A stretch of DNA of 64,000 nt from Oscillospiraceae bacterium (GTDB lineage: Bacteria; Bacillota; Clostridia; Oscillospirales; Acutalibacteraceae): NCBI GenBank assembly GCA_910574935.1, contig CAJTCU010000001.1:62001-126000 (forward strand), given 5' to 3'. Below, piece after piece: positions 24,554-31,491 of the stretch (its first letter is position 1; the number at the start of each line of letters is the position of its first letter). Under the pieces are notes generated by a model that saw only the letters and a program-made list of their open reading frames with translations, did no database searches and was not told the DNA's origin. The position numbers and the translations under genes are program-made.

Positions 24554-25141
24554 ATGGGACTGTTCGATCAAAAAAAGCATCTCCTGGTGCTCTTCGGCTC
24601 TCCCAACAGCCATGGGAACACCCGCATGCTGCTGGAGAGTTTTTTGGATGTTTTTAAGGAGCAAAAGGGCTGGGCCATTGACGAAATAGATACATATGTC
24701 CTGAACGCCCACCCCTGCACTGGCTGCCGGGCCTGCGCCAAAAAAGAGGGCTGCCAGTTCAGCGACCTGGACGGTTTTGACAAAGCCCTGCGCCGGGCGG
24801 ACCTGCTGGTGGTGGCTTCGCCGGTGTATAACGACTCCTTCCCCGCCCCCCTCAAGGCCGTGCTGGACCGCACCCAGCGGTATTTTGAGGCCCGGTTTTC
24901 TCTTGGGATGCGCACGCCCATTAAGAAGCGGCGGCAGGCCGTTCTTTTGCTGGCCATGGGCCAGGAGGAGGACTTTCCGGTGGAGGTAACCGTACACCAA
25001 CTGGAGCGTGCCTTCAGCGTAATGAATACCCAGCTATGCGGCTGCGCGGTGTGGGGCGGCACAGACCGCGGCAGGCAGAACCAGGGCCCCGCCCAGCAAA
25101 AAGCCCGGGCCCTAGCCCTTGAAATGCTGGGGCAGATATGA
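24554..25141 (+). CDS. Flavodoxin-fold NAD(P)H-dependent oxidoreductase
   Basis: 195 residues. LFGSPNSHGNTRMLLESF is the FMN phosphate loop and ADLLVVASPVYNDSFPAPLKAVLDR the second flavin-contact segment of the NADPH-dependent FMN reductase family. Between them CTGCRACAKKEGC has the Cys spacing of iron-sulfur flavoproteins, but only three or four Cys are present so an intact 4Fe-4S site is uncertain. AGGAGG precedes ATG 24554; a TATAAT at 24493 is the likely -10. Electron partner unknown. Confidence 0.85.
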   Translation: MGLFDQKKHLLVLFGSPNSHGNTRMLLESFLDVFKEQKGWAIDEIDTYVLNAHPCTGCRACAKKEGCQFSDLDGFDKALRRADLLVVASPVYNDSFPAPLKAVLDRTQRYFEARFSLGMRTPIKKRRQAVLLLAMGQEEDFPVEVTVHQLERAFSVMNTQLCGCAVWGGTDRGRQNQGPAQQKARALALEMLGQI

Positions 25142-25313
25142 TATGATAAGAGAGGCTGGGGCCTCATTCCCTGGTTTATTCCAAAGTAACTGGCGGCCAG
25201 TGGCTTCTGTCGGCGGCCGCCCTGCACAGGCCCCGGCCATTGGTAGGGCCCGTGGCTAAAAACTTGGCAAAACAACAAATATTATAAATAATATAAAGTA
25301 AGGCGGTTTTACT

Positions 25314-26054
25314 ATGTCTGGACATTCAAAATGGAACAACATTAAACGGAAAAAGGAAAAGGCCGACGGCGCAAAGGCCAAGATCTTCACTAAGATTGGC
25401 CGTGAGCTGGCCGTGGCTGTGAAAGAGGGCGGCAGCCCAGACCCCGCGGCAAACTCCCGGCTCAAGGACTGCATCGCCAAAGCCAAGGCGGCCAATGTGC
25501 CCAACGACAACATTGAACGCATTATTAAGCGGGCCGCAGGCGAGGGCAGCGGGGACAACTATGAAAACGTTACCTACGAGGGCTACGGCCCCTGCGGCGT
25601 AGCGGTGATTGTGGAGGCCCTGACGGACAACCGCAACCGTACCGCTGCCGACGTGCGCCATGCCTTTGACAAATTTGGCGGAAACCTGGGCACCACAGGC
25701 TGCGTTAACTTTATGTTCAAAGAGAAGGGCGTGATTGTGATAGAGCGGGAGGACCAGGATGAGGACACGGTGATGGCCGACGCCCTGGAGGCAGGCGCTT
25801 CCGACTTCGCGGCGGATGAGGACGTGTTTGAGATCTCCACCGAGCCCAGCGACTTCAGCGGGGTGCGGGAGGACCTGGAGAAGAAGGGCTACCAGTTTGT
25901 CTCTGCCGAAGTGGAGATGGTGCCCGATACCTACACAGCCATTGCGGACGAAGAAACCGTTATTAAGATGCAGAAGATGCTGGACCTTTTGGAGGACAAC
26001 GACGACGTGCAGAATGTCTGGCACAACTGGGACGCCCCCGAGGACCAGGAGTAA
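25314..26054 (+). CDS. yebC: YebC/PmpR-family translation or transcription factor
   Basis: 246 residues, full length. N-terminal [20 protein letters not shown] is diagnostic, then [23 protein letters not shown], the acidic central domain and C-terminal NVWHNWD. Once annotated as DNA-binding; members are now also linked to ribosomes translating proline stretches, which fits loosely with efp in the same window. AAGG site before ATG 25314; monocistronic with a strong terminator. Confidence 0.95.
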   Translation: MSGHSKWNNIKRKKEKADGAKAKIFTKIGRELAVAVKEGGSPDPAANSRLKDCIAKAKAANVPNDNIERIIKRAAGEGSGDNYENVTYEGYGPCGVAVIVEALTDNRNRTAADVRHAFDKFGGNLGTTGCVNFMFKEKGVIVIEREDQDEDTVMADALEAGASDFAADEDVFEISTEPSDFSGVREDLEKKGYQFVSAEVEMVPDTYTAIADEETVIKMQKMLDLLEDNDDVQNVWHNWDAPEDQE

Positions 26055-26079
26055 AGCCCCCTGGCCACCCACTAAAATG

Positions 26080-26130
26080 AAAAGCCCCGAGAGCCTGTGG
26101 CAAGACCACGGTGCCCTTGGGGCTTTTGTT
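26080..26130 (+). terminator. Terminator of yebC
   Basis: AAAAGCCCC (26080-26088 region) pairs with GGGGCTTTT (26119-26127), enclosing an inner hairpin, and is followed by TTGTT. Confidence 0.7.
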
Positions 26131-26135
26131 ATGGA

Positions 26136-26175
26136 AAAAATCATCGCTGGGGGATGCTGGGGGGCGATGATTTTT
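26136..26175. terminator. Bidirectional hairpin between yebC and the phosphatase
   Basis: A 12-bp perfect stem (26136-26147 with 26164-26175) has A6 on its left and T5 in its right arm, so it could stop transcription from both sides. Confidence 0.55.
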
Positions 26176-26269
26176 CTCGCTGGACAAGGAGATTTTTCAA
26201 GGAACCCGACGCGGCATGACGCGAAAAGGAGGGGACAGGCAGCGTTCCAGGGGTTGCGAATGCAGGTTC

Positions 26270-27001
26270 TTAGTCCAGCCGCTCCCCTTCATTGGTATAG
26301 CACTCGCTGAACCGCCCCGCAAAGGCAGGGGGCTCCTGGTGGGCGTACAGGTGGGAGATGTCCCCAAAGGAGCTCATGCGAAAGTAGGCATAGCCCTGGC
26401 GGCGCTCTTCAGTCACCACCGTGGTCACAGAAGTGGGGGCGGCCATTGTTCCATGCCACAGCAGCATGGGCGGTATGTTCAATAGGCGGCTTAGCATCAC
26501 GCATTCTACGCCGAAATGGCAGAAAAACACCAGGGTATCGTTATTGGGCCGTACCGCCCGGTACAGCTGGCCCTCCCGCCGGTACCCGCGGCGTTCCAGC
26601 AGCTGGTCCAGGTTCTCTATTACCCACTGGTATTGCTCCGCCACGCTGCCCGCCGCCATATTCTCCTGGGCCAGCCATTGGTCTTGCTGATAAAACCTGG
26701 GATCCGGCGTCCAGTCTGTGGGAAGCCAGTCCCAACAAATGGACTCCTTATCCCCTCTGTCCGGGCGGCGGATCATGCCCCGGAATTCCCGCAGCCAGGG
26801 GCATTCTTCCGCGGTGCGGTCCAGCCTCTTCAGGGTCAGGCTGGCGGTGTCCTTGGCCCTGCCCAAAGGGGAACAGTAGTAAGCGGCGGCAGGGGCTTTC
26901 TCCAGCCGCTGGGCCAAAAATTCCGCCTCACGCCAGCCTTTTTCCGTCAGGGAATCTATGGAGTAATCCGGGTCGCCGTGGCGCACAATCAATAGTTTCA
27001 C
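26270..27001 (-). CDS. Histidine phosphatase family protein
   Basis: About 243 residues of the phosphoglycerate-mutase-like superfamily. The catalytic motif is LIVRHGDPDY, with Arg and the nucleophile His; the second histidine lies in FFCHFGVECVM, and CSPLGRAKDTA carries the second Arg. The start is placed at GTG 27001, ten bases after AAAGGA; upstream residues (YNNQQKKRKDD) are not family-like. An insert rich in Trp/Asp (about 100-135) is unusual. Substrate unknown. Confidence 0.85.
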   Translation of the reverse strand: MKLLIVRHGDPDYSIDSLTEKGWREAEFLAQRLEKAPAAAYYCSPLGRAKDTASLTLKRLDRTAEECPWLREFRGMIRRPDRGDKESICWDWLPTDWTPDPRFYQQDQWLAQENMAAGSVAEQYQWVIENLDQLLERRGYRREGQLYRAVRPNNDTLVFFCHFGVECVMLSRLLNIPPMLLWHGTMAAPTSVTTVVTEERRQGYAYFRMSSFGDISHLYAHQEPPAFAGRFSECYTNEGERLD

Positions 27002-27255
27002 ACTTACATCGTCCTTTCTCTTTTTCTGCTGATTATTATACACCCTAATGTGGCAAAAGGCAAATTTTCAGCGGGGATTTCCCGCGCGCCTGGCGCATCC
27101 TTTCAACGCTTTGGCCCGGAGTCCTTGACCTGGAAAAGACCTCCTTTCGCCGAAAAACACTGGCTTTTTGCACTAAGAATTCTGGAAGGACGCCGGCTTT
27201 TCTTGGTTTTTTCTCGAATCGATCTGGTTTTTGATGAAAAGCCTAAATTTTCTCC

Positions 27256-27421
27256 TAGGGCCTGTTTGAAACATGGAAAACGCCGTCTTTTTAGCCAGAA
27301 GCGGCCCTCTTCCGCGTCGAAAATCCTCGTAATACCGCAAGGATTCCTTGCGGTTTTCTCCTGGAAGCTGACCTCTTCGGGGCAAAAATCCGTCATTTCC
27401 TCTATGTTCCAACAAGCCCTA
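27256..27421. repeat. MITE-1 copy C
   Basis: 166 bp, ends TAGGGCCTGTTTGAAACA and inverted TAGGGCTTGTTGGAACA, TA at both borders. Its reverse complement is close to copy B throughout. It ends 39 bp before the -35 box of padR. Confidence 0.87.
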
Positions 27422-27459
27422 ACCATTTGATTCCGATCAATATTTTTTCCAGAAATACC

Positions 27460-27488
27460 TTGACAGCCGAAGTATCATGTGATATAGT
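27460..27488 (+). promoter_or_regulatory. Promoter and likely PadR operator
   Basis: TTGACA (27460-27465), 17 bp and TATAGT (27483-27488). The near-palindrome TATCATGTGATA (27473-27484) covers the spacer end and the -10 box and resembles PadR-type ATGT/ACAT operators, so autoregulation is likely. Confidence 0.7.
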
Positions 27489-27511
27489 ATCCACAGAAAG
27501 GAGGGAGTGCC

Positions 27512-27838
27512 ATGTCCATTGCGTCGGACGTGATCAGAGGCCATACCGATACCATTATCTTGGCCCAGCTGATGCAGGGCGACAGCTATGGCTATAAAAT
27601 CAACCGGGCTATTCAGGAAAAAACCGGCGGCCAGTATGAGCTAAAGGAGGCCACCCTATACACCGCTTTCCGGCGGCTGGAGCAGATGGGGTGCATCGCC
27701 TCGTACTGGGGCGATGAAAATACCGGGGCCCGCCGCCGGTACTACTCCATCACCCCAGCCGGGGTGGAGGCCTATTACCGCATGGCCGCCGAGTGGGAAC
27801 AGAGCAAGCAGCTGCTTCAGCAGCTTATTACCCCATAG
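27512..27838 (+). CDS. PadR-family transcriptional regulator
   Basis: 108 residues, short subfamily-2 PadR. Winged helix with LAQLMQGDSYGYKINRAIQEKTGG, then ATLYTAFRRLEQMGCI and the wing GARRRYYSITPAG. The C-terminal dimer helix ends at residue 108. GGAGGG precedes ATG 27512. First gene of an operon with a DUF1700-like membrane protein and a DUF4097 protein, the usual arrangement; the regulator probably represses its own operon. Inducer unknown. Confidence 0.93.
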   Translation: MSIASDVIRGHTDTIILAQLMQGDSYGYKINRAIQEKTGGQYELKEATLYTAFRRLEQMGCIASYWGDENTGARRRYYSITPAGVEAYYRMAAEWEQSKQLLQQLITP

Positions 27839-27898
27839 AAATTTATTTTGGACGAATACGGGGCTTTCGGGGCAAAGGCCGCCCCTTTAGCAAGACCG

Positions 27899-27943
27899 TG
27901 GGACTCTGTCCCACCCCCTGCCAGGGAACAAGTTCCCTGGACC
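27899..27943. repeat. CCAGG-type hairpin in the padR operon
   Basis: GTGGGAC/GTCCCAC (27899-27914) and CCAGGGAAC/GTTCCCTGG (27921-27940) sit between padR and the next gene. Same family as 3962-3980, 11129-11152 and 42449-42469. Confidence 0.65.
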
Positions 27944-28006
27944 CATTCTCGCTTCGCGTTCCGTTCATGCTGCCTGATTCTATATTTTAAAAAGGAGACT
28001 TCTTCA

Positions 28007-28699
28007 ATGGAATACAAGATCCGCGAGTACATGGACCAGCTTTTTGAAAGCGCCCCCCACACCCAGCGGGCCTATGAGCTGAAAATTGAGCTGACCCAAA
28101 ACCTCATCGAAAAATACTATAATCTGGTCAACGAGGGAAAATCCCCAGAGGAGGCCTACAACCTAACCGTTATGAGCATTGGCGACGTGCGGGAGCTCTT
28201 TGCCCAGCTGGAGGACGACGAAAACGGCCGGCCCGTGCCCCCGCCTGTGTACTACCCCCAGCCCCAGCCAGACCACCGGCGGGCCCTGGTGCGGGCCGCG
28301 GCTGTGATGCTGTTTGTACTTAGCGTGGTGCCGTCCATCATTATGTGCGAGTTTTTTGGCGGCGCTTTCCTTTTTATGGGGGCCATCGGCATGTTTTTGA
28401 TGATTGCCCTGGGCGCCGGCCTTTTGGTCTACGACCACTTTACCCACCCGAAAACGGTACAGCCCGTCCCTGGCAGCGTGGTAGAGGACTTTCGCCAGTG
28501 GCAGCAGGGGAAAGTGCGGAAAAAGCACTGGCGCGCCGCCTTTAATGGGGCGTTCTGGCCTCTGGTGGTAGCCTTCTACTTCCTGGTAAGCTTTGGCAGC
28601 GGCAAATGGTACATCACCTGGGTGATCTTCCTCATCGCTCCGGCGGTATGCGTTGTGGTCAACACTGTTTTGGGCGCTGTGAACCGCAAGGACCTATAA
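28007..28699 (+). CDS. DUF1700/permease-prefix membrane protein
   Basis: 230 residues. The cytoplasmic N-terminal domain (about 1-75: IREYMDQLFESAP, then IELTQNLIEKYYNLVNEGKSPEEAYNL) is the permease-prefix/DUF1700 helical motif. A Pro-rich linker leads to four membrane segments (about 100-120, 125-145, 185-200, 205-225). AAAAGGAG lies before ATG 28007. Middle gene of the padR operon, 13 bp from the DUF4097 gene; it likely holds or signals to that partner at the membrane. Function in the family is unproven. Confidence 0.82.
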   Translation: MEYKIREYMDQLFESAPHTQRAYELKIELTQNLIEKYYNLVNEGKSPEEAYNLTVMSIGDVRELFAQLEDDENGRPVPPPVYYPQPQPDHRRALVRAAAVMLFVLSVVPSIIMCEFFGGAFLFMGAIGMFLMIALGAGLLVYDHFTHPKTVQPVPGSVVEDFRQWQQGKVRKKHWRAAFNGAFWPLVVAFYFLVSFGSGKWYITWVIFLIAPAVCVVVNTVLGAVNRKDL

Positions 28700-28712
28700 G
28701 GAGGGCATCAAC

Positions 28713-29714
28713 GTGAAGAAATCACAAATTTTCACCATCGTGGCCTGTTCCGCGGCGGCGCTGCTCCTTACCGGCGTACTGGCCGTGGGGCTTTCCACAG
28801 ACAGCTTCTCCCTGGGGGACCAGAACCCCCAGAAAGCCAAAACCCACCGCCGCCAGGTGGACTTCCATTTGGAAGAGAGCCCGGTGGAAAGCCTGGACAT
28901 TTACTGGGTGGATGGAAAAGTGGAAATCACCCAGAGCCCAGACAGCCAGATCCATATTATCGAATCTTCCGAAAAGGAGCTGGCGCCAGAGGACCAGATG
29001 GAGGCCACGGTTTCTGGCGGCACCTTGAACATAAAGTGGGACGGACAATGGTATAATAAGTTTACCAAATGGATCAGTTTTGGCTGGTTTCAGTATGGGG
29101 GCAAAGAGCTTACCGTACAGCTGCCCCCCGCTGTGGCGGCTGAGCTGGACGCCCTGAAGGTATCTACTACCGCGGGGGACGTGGACCTGAACATACCCTG
29201 CCAGACAGAAGAGGCCTCTTTCTCCACCACCAGCGGCCAGCTGCGCCTGCCCGGCCTGACCGTGGCGGAGGCGCTTTCCATCAGCAGTGTTTCTGGCAAT
29301 ATTATTTTGGAAACCGCCCAGTGCCAGACCCTGCACGTGTCTACTACCAGTGGCCAGCTGGCCCTGAACCAGCTGGCGGCAGAGGAAGCGGATATCTCCA
29401 GCACCTCTGGCGACTGCGGCTATACAGGCACCGCCGGGGACCTGCACATGAACACGGTATCCGGCTGTATGCAGGCAGGGCTGACAGCCTGTCCGGAAAA
29501 AGCGGAGATGAGCTCAGTTTCTGGGCATCTGACCTTAGCCCTGCCGGAAAACCCAGGCTTCACGGTGGAATATTCCACGGTGTCCGGGGCTTTTAGCAGT
29601 GATTTCCCTGTTACCCACCTGGGCAAGGAACACCACATGAGCTATGGCAACGGTCAGGGGGTGCTGAATTTTCACACAACCTCGGGGGATATCTTCATTG
29701 AAAAAGGGGCATAA
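28713..29714 (+). CDS. DUF4097-type secreted beta-helix-like protein
   Basis: 333 residues from GTG 28713, AAGGAGGG upstream. One N-terminal membrane anchor (about 7-28). The rest is a chain of 20-25-residue repeats around (S/T)TSG(Q/D) or SVSG, e.g. VSTTAGDVDLN, FSTTSGQLRLP, ISSVSGNIILE, VSTTSGQLAL, ISSTSGDCG, MSSVSGHLTL, FHTTSGDIFI. This periodicity is the DUF4097 (adhesin-like) beta solenoid. It is outside the cell or in the wall; cargo or ligand unknown. The operon as a whole looks like an envelope-stress module. Confidence 0.85.
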   Translation: MKKSQIFTIVACSAAALLLTGVLAVGLSTDSFSLGDQNPQKAKTHRRQVDFHLEESPVESLDIYWVDGKVEITQSPDSQIHIIESSEKELAPEDQMEATVSGGTLNIKWDGQWYNKFTKWISFGWFQYGGKELTVQLPPAVAAELDALKVSTTAGDVDLNIPCQTEEASFSTTSGQLRLPGLTVAEALSISSVSGNIILETAQCQTLHVSTTSGQLALNQLAAEEADISSTSGDCGYTGTAGDLHMNTVSGCMQAGLTACPEKAEMSSVSGHLTLALPENPGFTVEYSTVSGAFSSDFPVTHLGKEHHMSYGNGQGVLNFHTTSGDIFIEKGA

Positions 29715-29833
29715 GCTATTTTGAGGGTTAAAAAGAGTTTCTCCGTCTTTTTTGAGCAGCCGTGTGGCCGCATCCTTAAAAACTGAAAAAACCCGATTTT
29801 TTCCAGTGGGTTTTCTGTGGAATATTTCTTAGG

Positions 29834-29866
29834 AAAAAAGCACGGTCTGTGAGATCGTGCTTTTTT
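29834..29866. terminator. Bidirectional terminator after the padR operon
   Basis: GCACGGTC/GATCGTGC (29840-29860) flanked by A6 and T6 separates two convergent genes. Confidence 0.82.
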
Positions 29867-29943
29867 CTTGCTCCATGCTTTATTTTCTTGGTCTTAGGCG
29901 GTATCTGCCCTAGCCTTCGCCATAACCCTCTTTTGGGCCCGCC

Positions 29944-31080
29944 TTATAATTTTGCCACCGTTCCAATCAGGGCGTCCAGCTCCGCCTTTGTGGTAAACAC
30001 CGAGGGAGACACCCGCACCGTTCCGGTCTCCAATGTGCCCATCTTTTGGTGGGCCGCTGGGGCGCAGTGCAGCCCGCACCGCACCGCGATGCCCGCCTGG
30101 GCCAGCCGCTTCCCCGCATCCTCGCTCTGCATTCCCTCTATATTAAAGGAGAGTACCGGCATGGCAGGCTGAATATACATCTTTACCCGAGACAGCTTTG
30201 TCAACCGGCTGTACAAATAGGTGACCTTGCTCATCTCTTCGCTGTAAATTCGCTGTATCCCCCGGCCTTTCACAAACTCCATTCCCGCCCGCAGGGCCAC
30301 AATGCCCGGCACATTTTGGGTCCCGGGCTCATAGCGCTCCGGCGGATCATCAGGCTGCGCGAAGTTGCGGGATAGGGTTCCTGTTCCCCCCTCCACCAGA
30401 GTGGCCAACTTGTCCTGTGGGTCGCGGAAAATTAACAGCCCGGTGCCCATCAGTCCGTACAGTCCTTTGTGGCCCGCACAGCACAGGTAGTCAATGCCGC
30501 TTTCCGACAGGTTGATCTCCACCACCCCTGCGGACTGGGCCGCATCTACACAAATTTTGGCCCCATACTGGTGGCAAAGCGCCGCCAACCGCTCCACCGG
30601 CACCCGCACCCCGAACACGTTGGAGGCCTGGGTGCATACCAGCAGCTTGGTGTTTGGGCGCATGGCCTTACGGAACGCGTCCAAGGTCCCGTCGTTGTCC
30701 CCAGGGACCACAGCGGCCTGGGTGTAGGATATGCCCTTCTCCGCCAATGCAACCAGGGGCCGCATCACCGCGTTGTGCTCTATGTCAGAGACCACCACGT
30801 GGTCGCCAGGGGCCAGCAGGCCTTTCATTACCAGGTTCAGGGCCTGGGTGCAGCTGGGCTGAAACACCACACACTCGGGCCCGGCCGCCCCAAAAAGCTC
30901 TGCCGCGCGGGCCCGGCAGTCATACACCGCCTGGCCTGTGCGCACGCTCATGGGAAAGCCCCCCCGGCCTGGGTTTGCCCCCAGTTCTGTAAGAGCCTGG
31001 GCCGAAGCCTGGCGCACTGCCAGGGGCTTGGGGTAGGTGGTTGCGCTATTGTCCAAATAGATCATTCGCTGACGATTCAT
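29944..31080 (-). CDS. Class V aminotransferase / cysteine desulfurase-like protein
   Basis: About 378 residues, PLP-dependent. Family marks are YLDNSATTYPKP at the start, SDIEHNAVMRPL, VDAAQSAGVVEIN with the PLP Asp, and CCAGHKGLYGLMGTG with the PLP lysine. The loop cysteine that accepts sulfur may be in AVRCGLHCAPAAH. ATG 31080 is chosen; a GTG at 31089 would overlap the DUF3343 stop. It is paired with DUF3343, a linkage common in clostridia and often next to selD/yedF, so sulfur or selenium delivery is plausible but not shown. Confidence 0.85.
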   Translation of the reverse strand: MNRQRMIYLDNSATTYPKPLAVRQASAQALTELGANPGRGGFPMSVRTGQAVYDCRARAAELFGAAGPECVVFQPSCTQALNLVMKGLLAPGDHVVVSDIEHNAVMRPLVALAEKGISYTQAAVVPGDNDGTLDAFRKAMRPNTKLLVCTQASNVFGVRVPVERLAALCHQYGAKICVDAAQSAGVVEINLSESGIDYLCCAGHKGLYGLMGTGLLIFRDPQDKLATLVEGGTGTLSRNFAQPDDPPERYEPGTQNVPGIVALRAGMEFVKGRGIQRIYSEEMSKVTYLYSRLTKLSRVKMYIQPAMPVLSFNIEGMQSEDAGKRLAQAGIAVRCGLHCAPAAHQKMGTLETGTVRVSPSVFTTKAELDALIGTVAKL

Positions 31081-31085
31081 CGGAT

Positions 31086-31316
31086 TCACCGGCCCTCATC
31101 CCGTTCTGCCCGGCCCAGTATTTTTATATGGTTCTCCCGCAAAATTTGTTCCGCCTCATCCGCTCCATAAGGAACGTACACCCCATATCCGCAGCCAGAG
31201 GCCGCCGTGGGGGGAATGCGCTCTACATAGGCTTTGACGCCCCGTTTGAAGAGGATATCCCGGCTCTTCATGGCATAGGTGACAGAGCTTACCAATATCA
31301 AGGGCTTGCCCAACAA
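31086..31316 (-). CDS. DUF3343 protein
   Basis: About 76 residues. Matches DUF3343: LILVSSVTYAMKSRDILFKRG, then ERIPPTAASGCGYGVYVP with the conserved Cys, and EAEQILRENHIKI. The start is uncertain: TTG 31316 is nine bases after AAAGGA, GTG 31325 is too near it. It directly precedes and slightly abuts the class V aminotransferase gene. A sulfur- or selenium-carrier role through the conserved Cys is inference from gene pairing. Confidence 0.75.
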   Translation of the reverse strand: MLGKPLILVSSVTYAMKSRDILFKRGVKAYVERIPPTAASGCGYGVYVPYGADEAEQILRENHIKILGRAERDEGR

Positions 31317-31403
31317 AAGGACCACTTCCTTTCCGCAAACGCGAACATGGTGTTTTTCGCGGCCAACTGCCGCTACCCCATCTTATGCGCCTGTCCAAAA
31401 AAG

Positions 31404-31443
31404 GTGAAAAGCACCGGCCCCCAAACCGGGACCGGCGCTTTTC
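31404..31443 (-). terminator. Terminator of the SLH wall protein gene
   Basis: GAAAAGC-CCGG arms (31406-31418 region with 31431-31443) form a long GC stem; on the minus strand it is followed by ACCTTTTTT. It lies 50 bp after the stop codon at 31492. Confidence 0.65.
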
Positions 31444-31491
31444 GTTTCAACATGCACCTAAAGTTTTATGGACCATACCATTTATGGCCGT

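Noticed and set aside
24886-25141. Intact 4Fe-4S flavoprotein site in the reductase
   Set aside because: The Cys pattern CTGCRACAKKEGC is short of the full iron-sulfur flavoprotein motif; called only as a flavodoxin-fold reductase.
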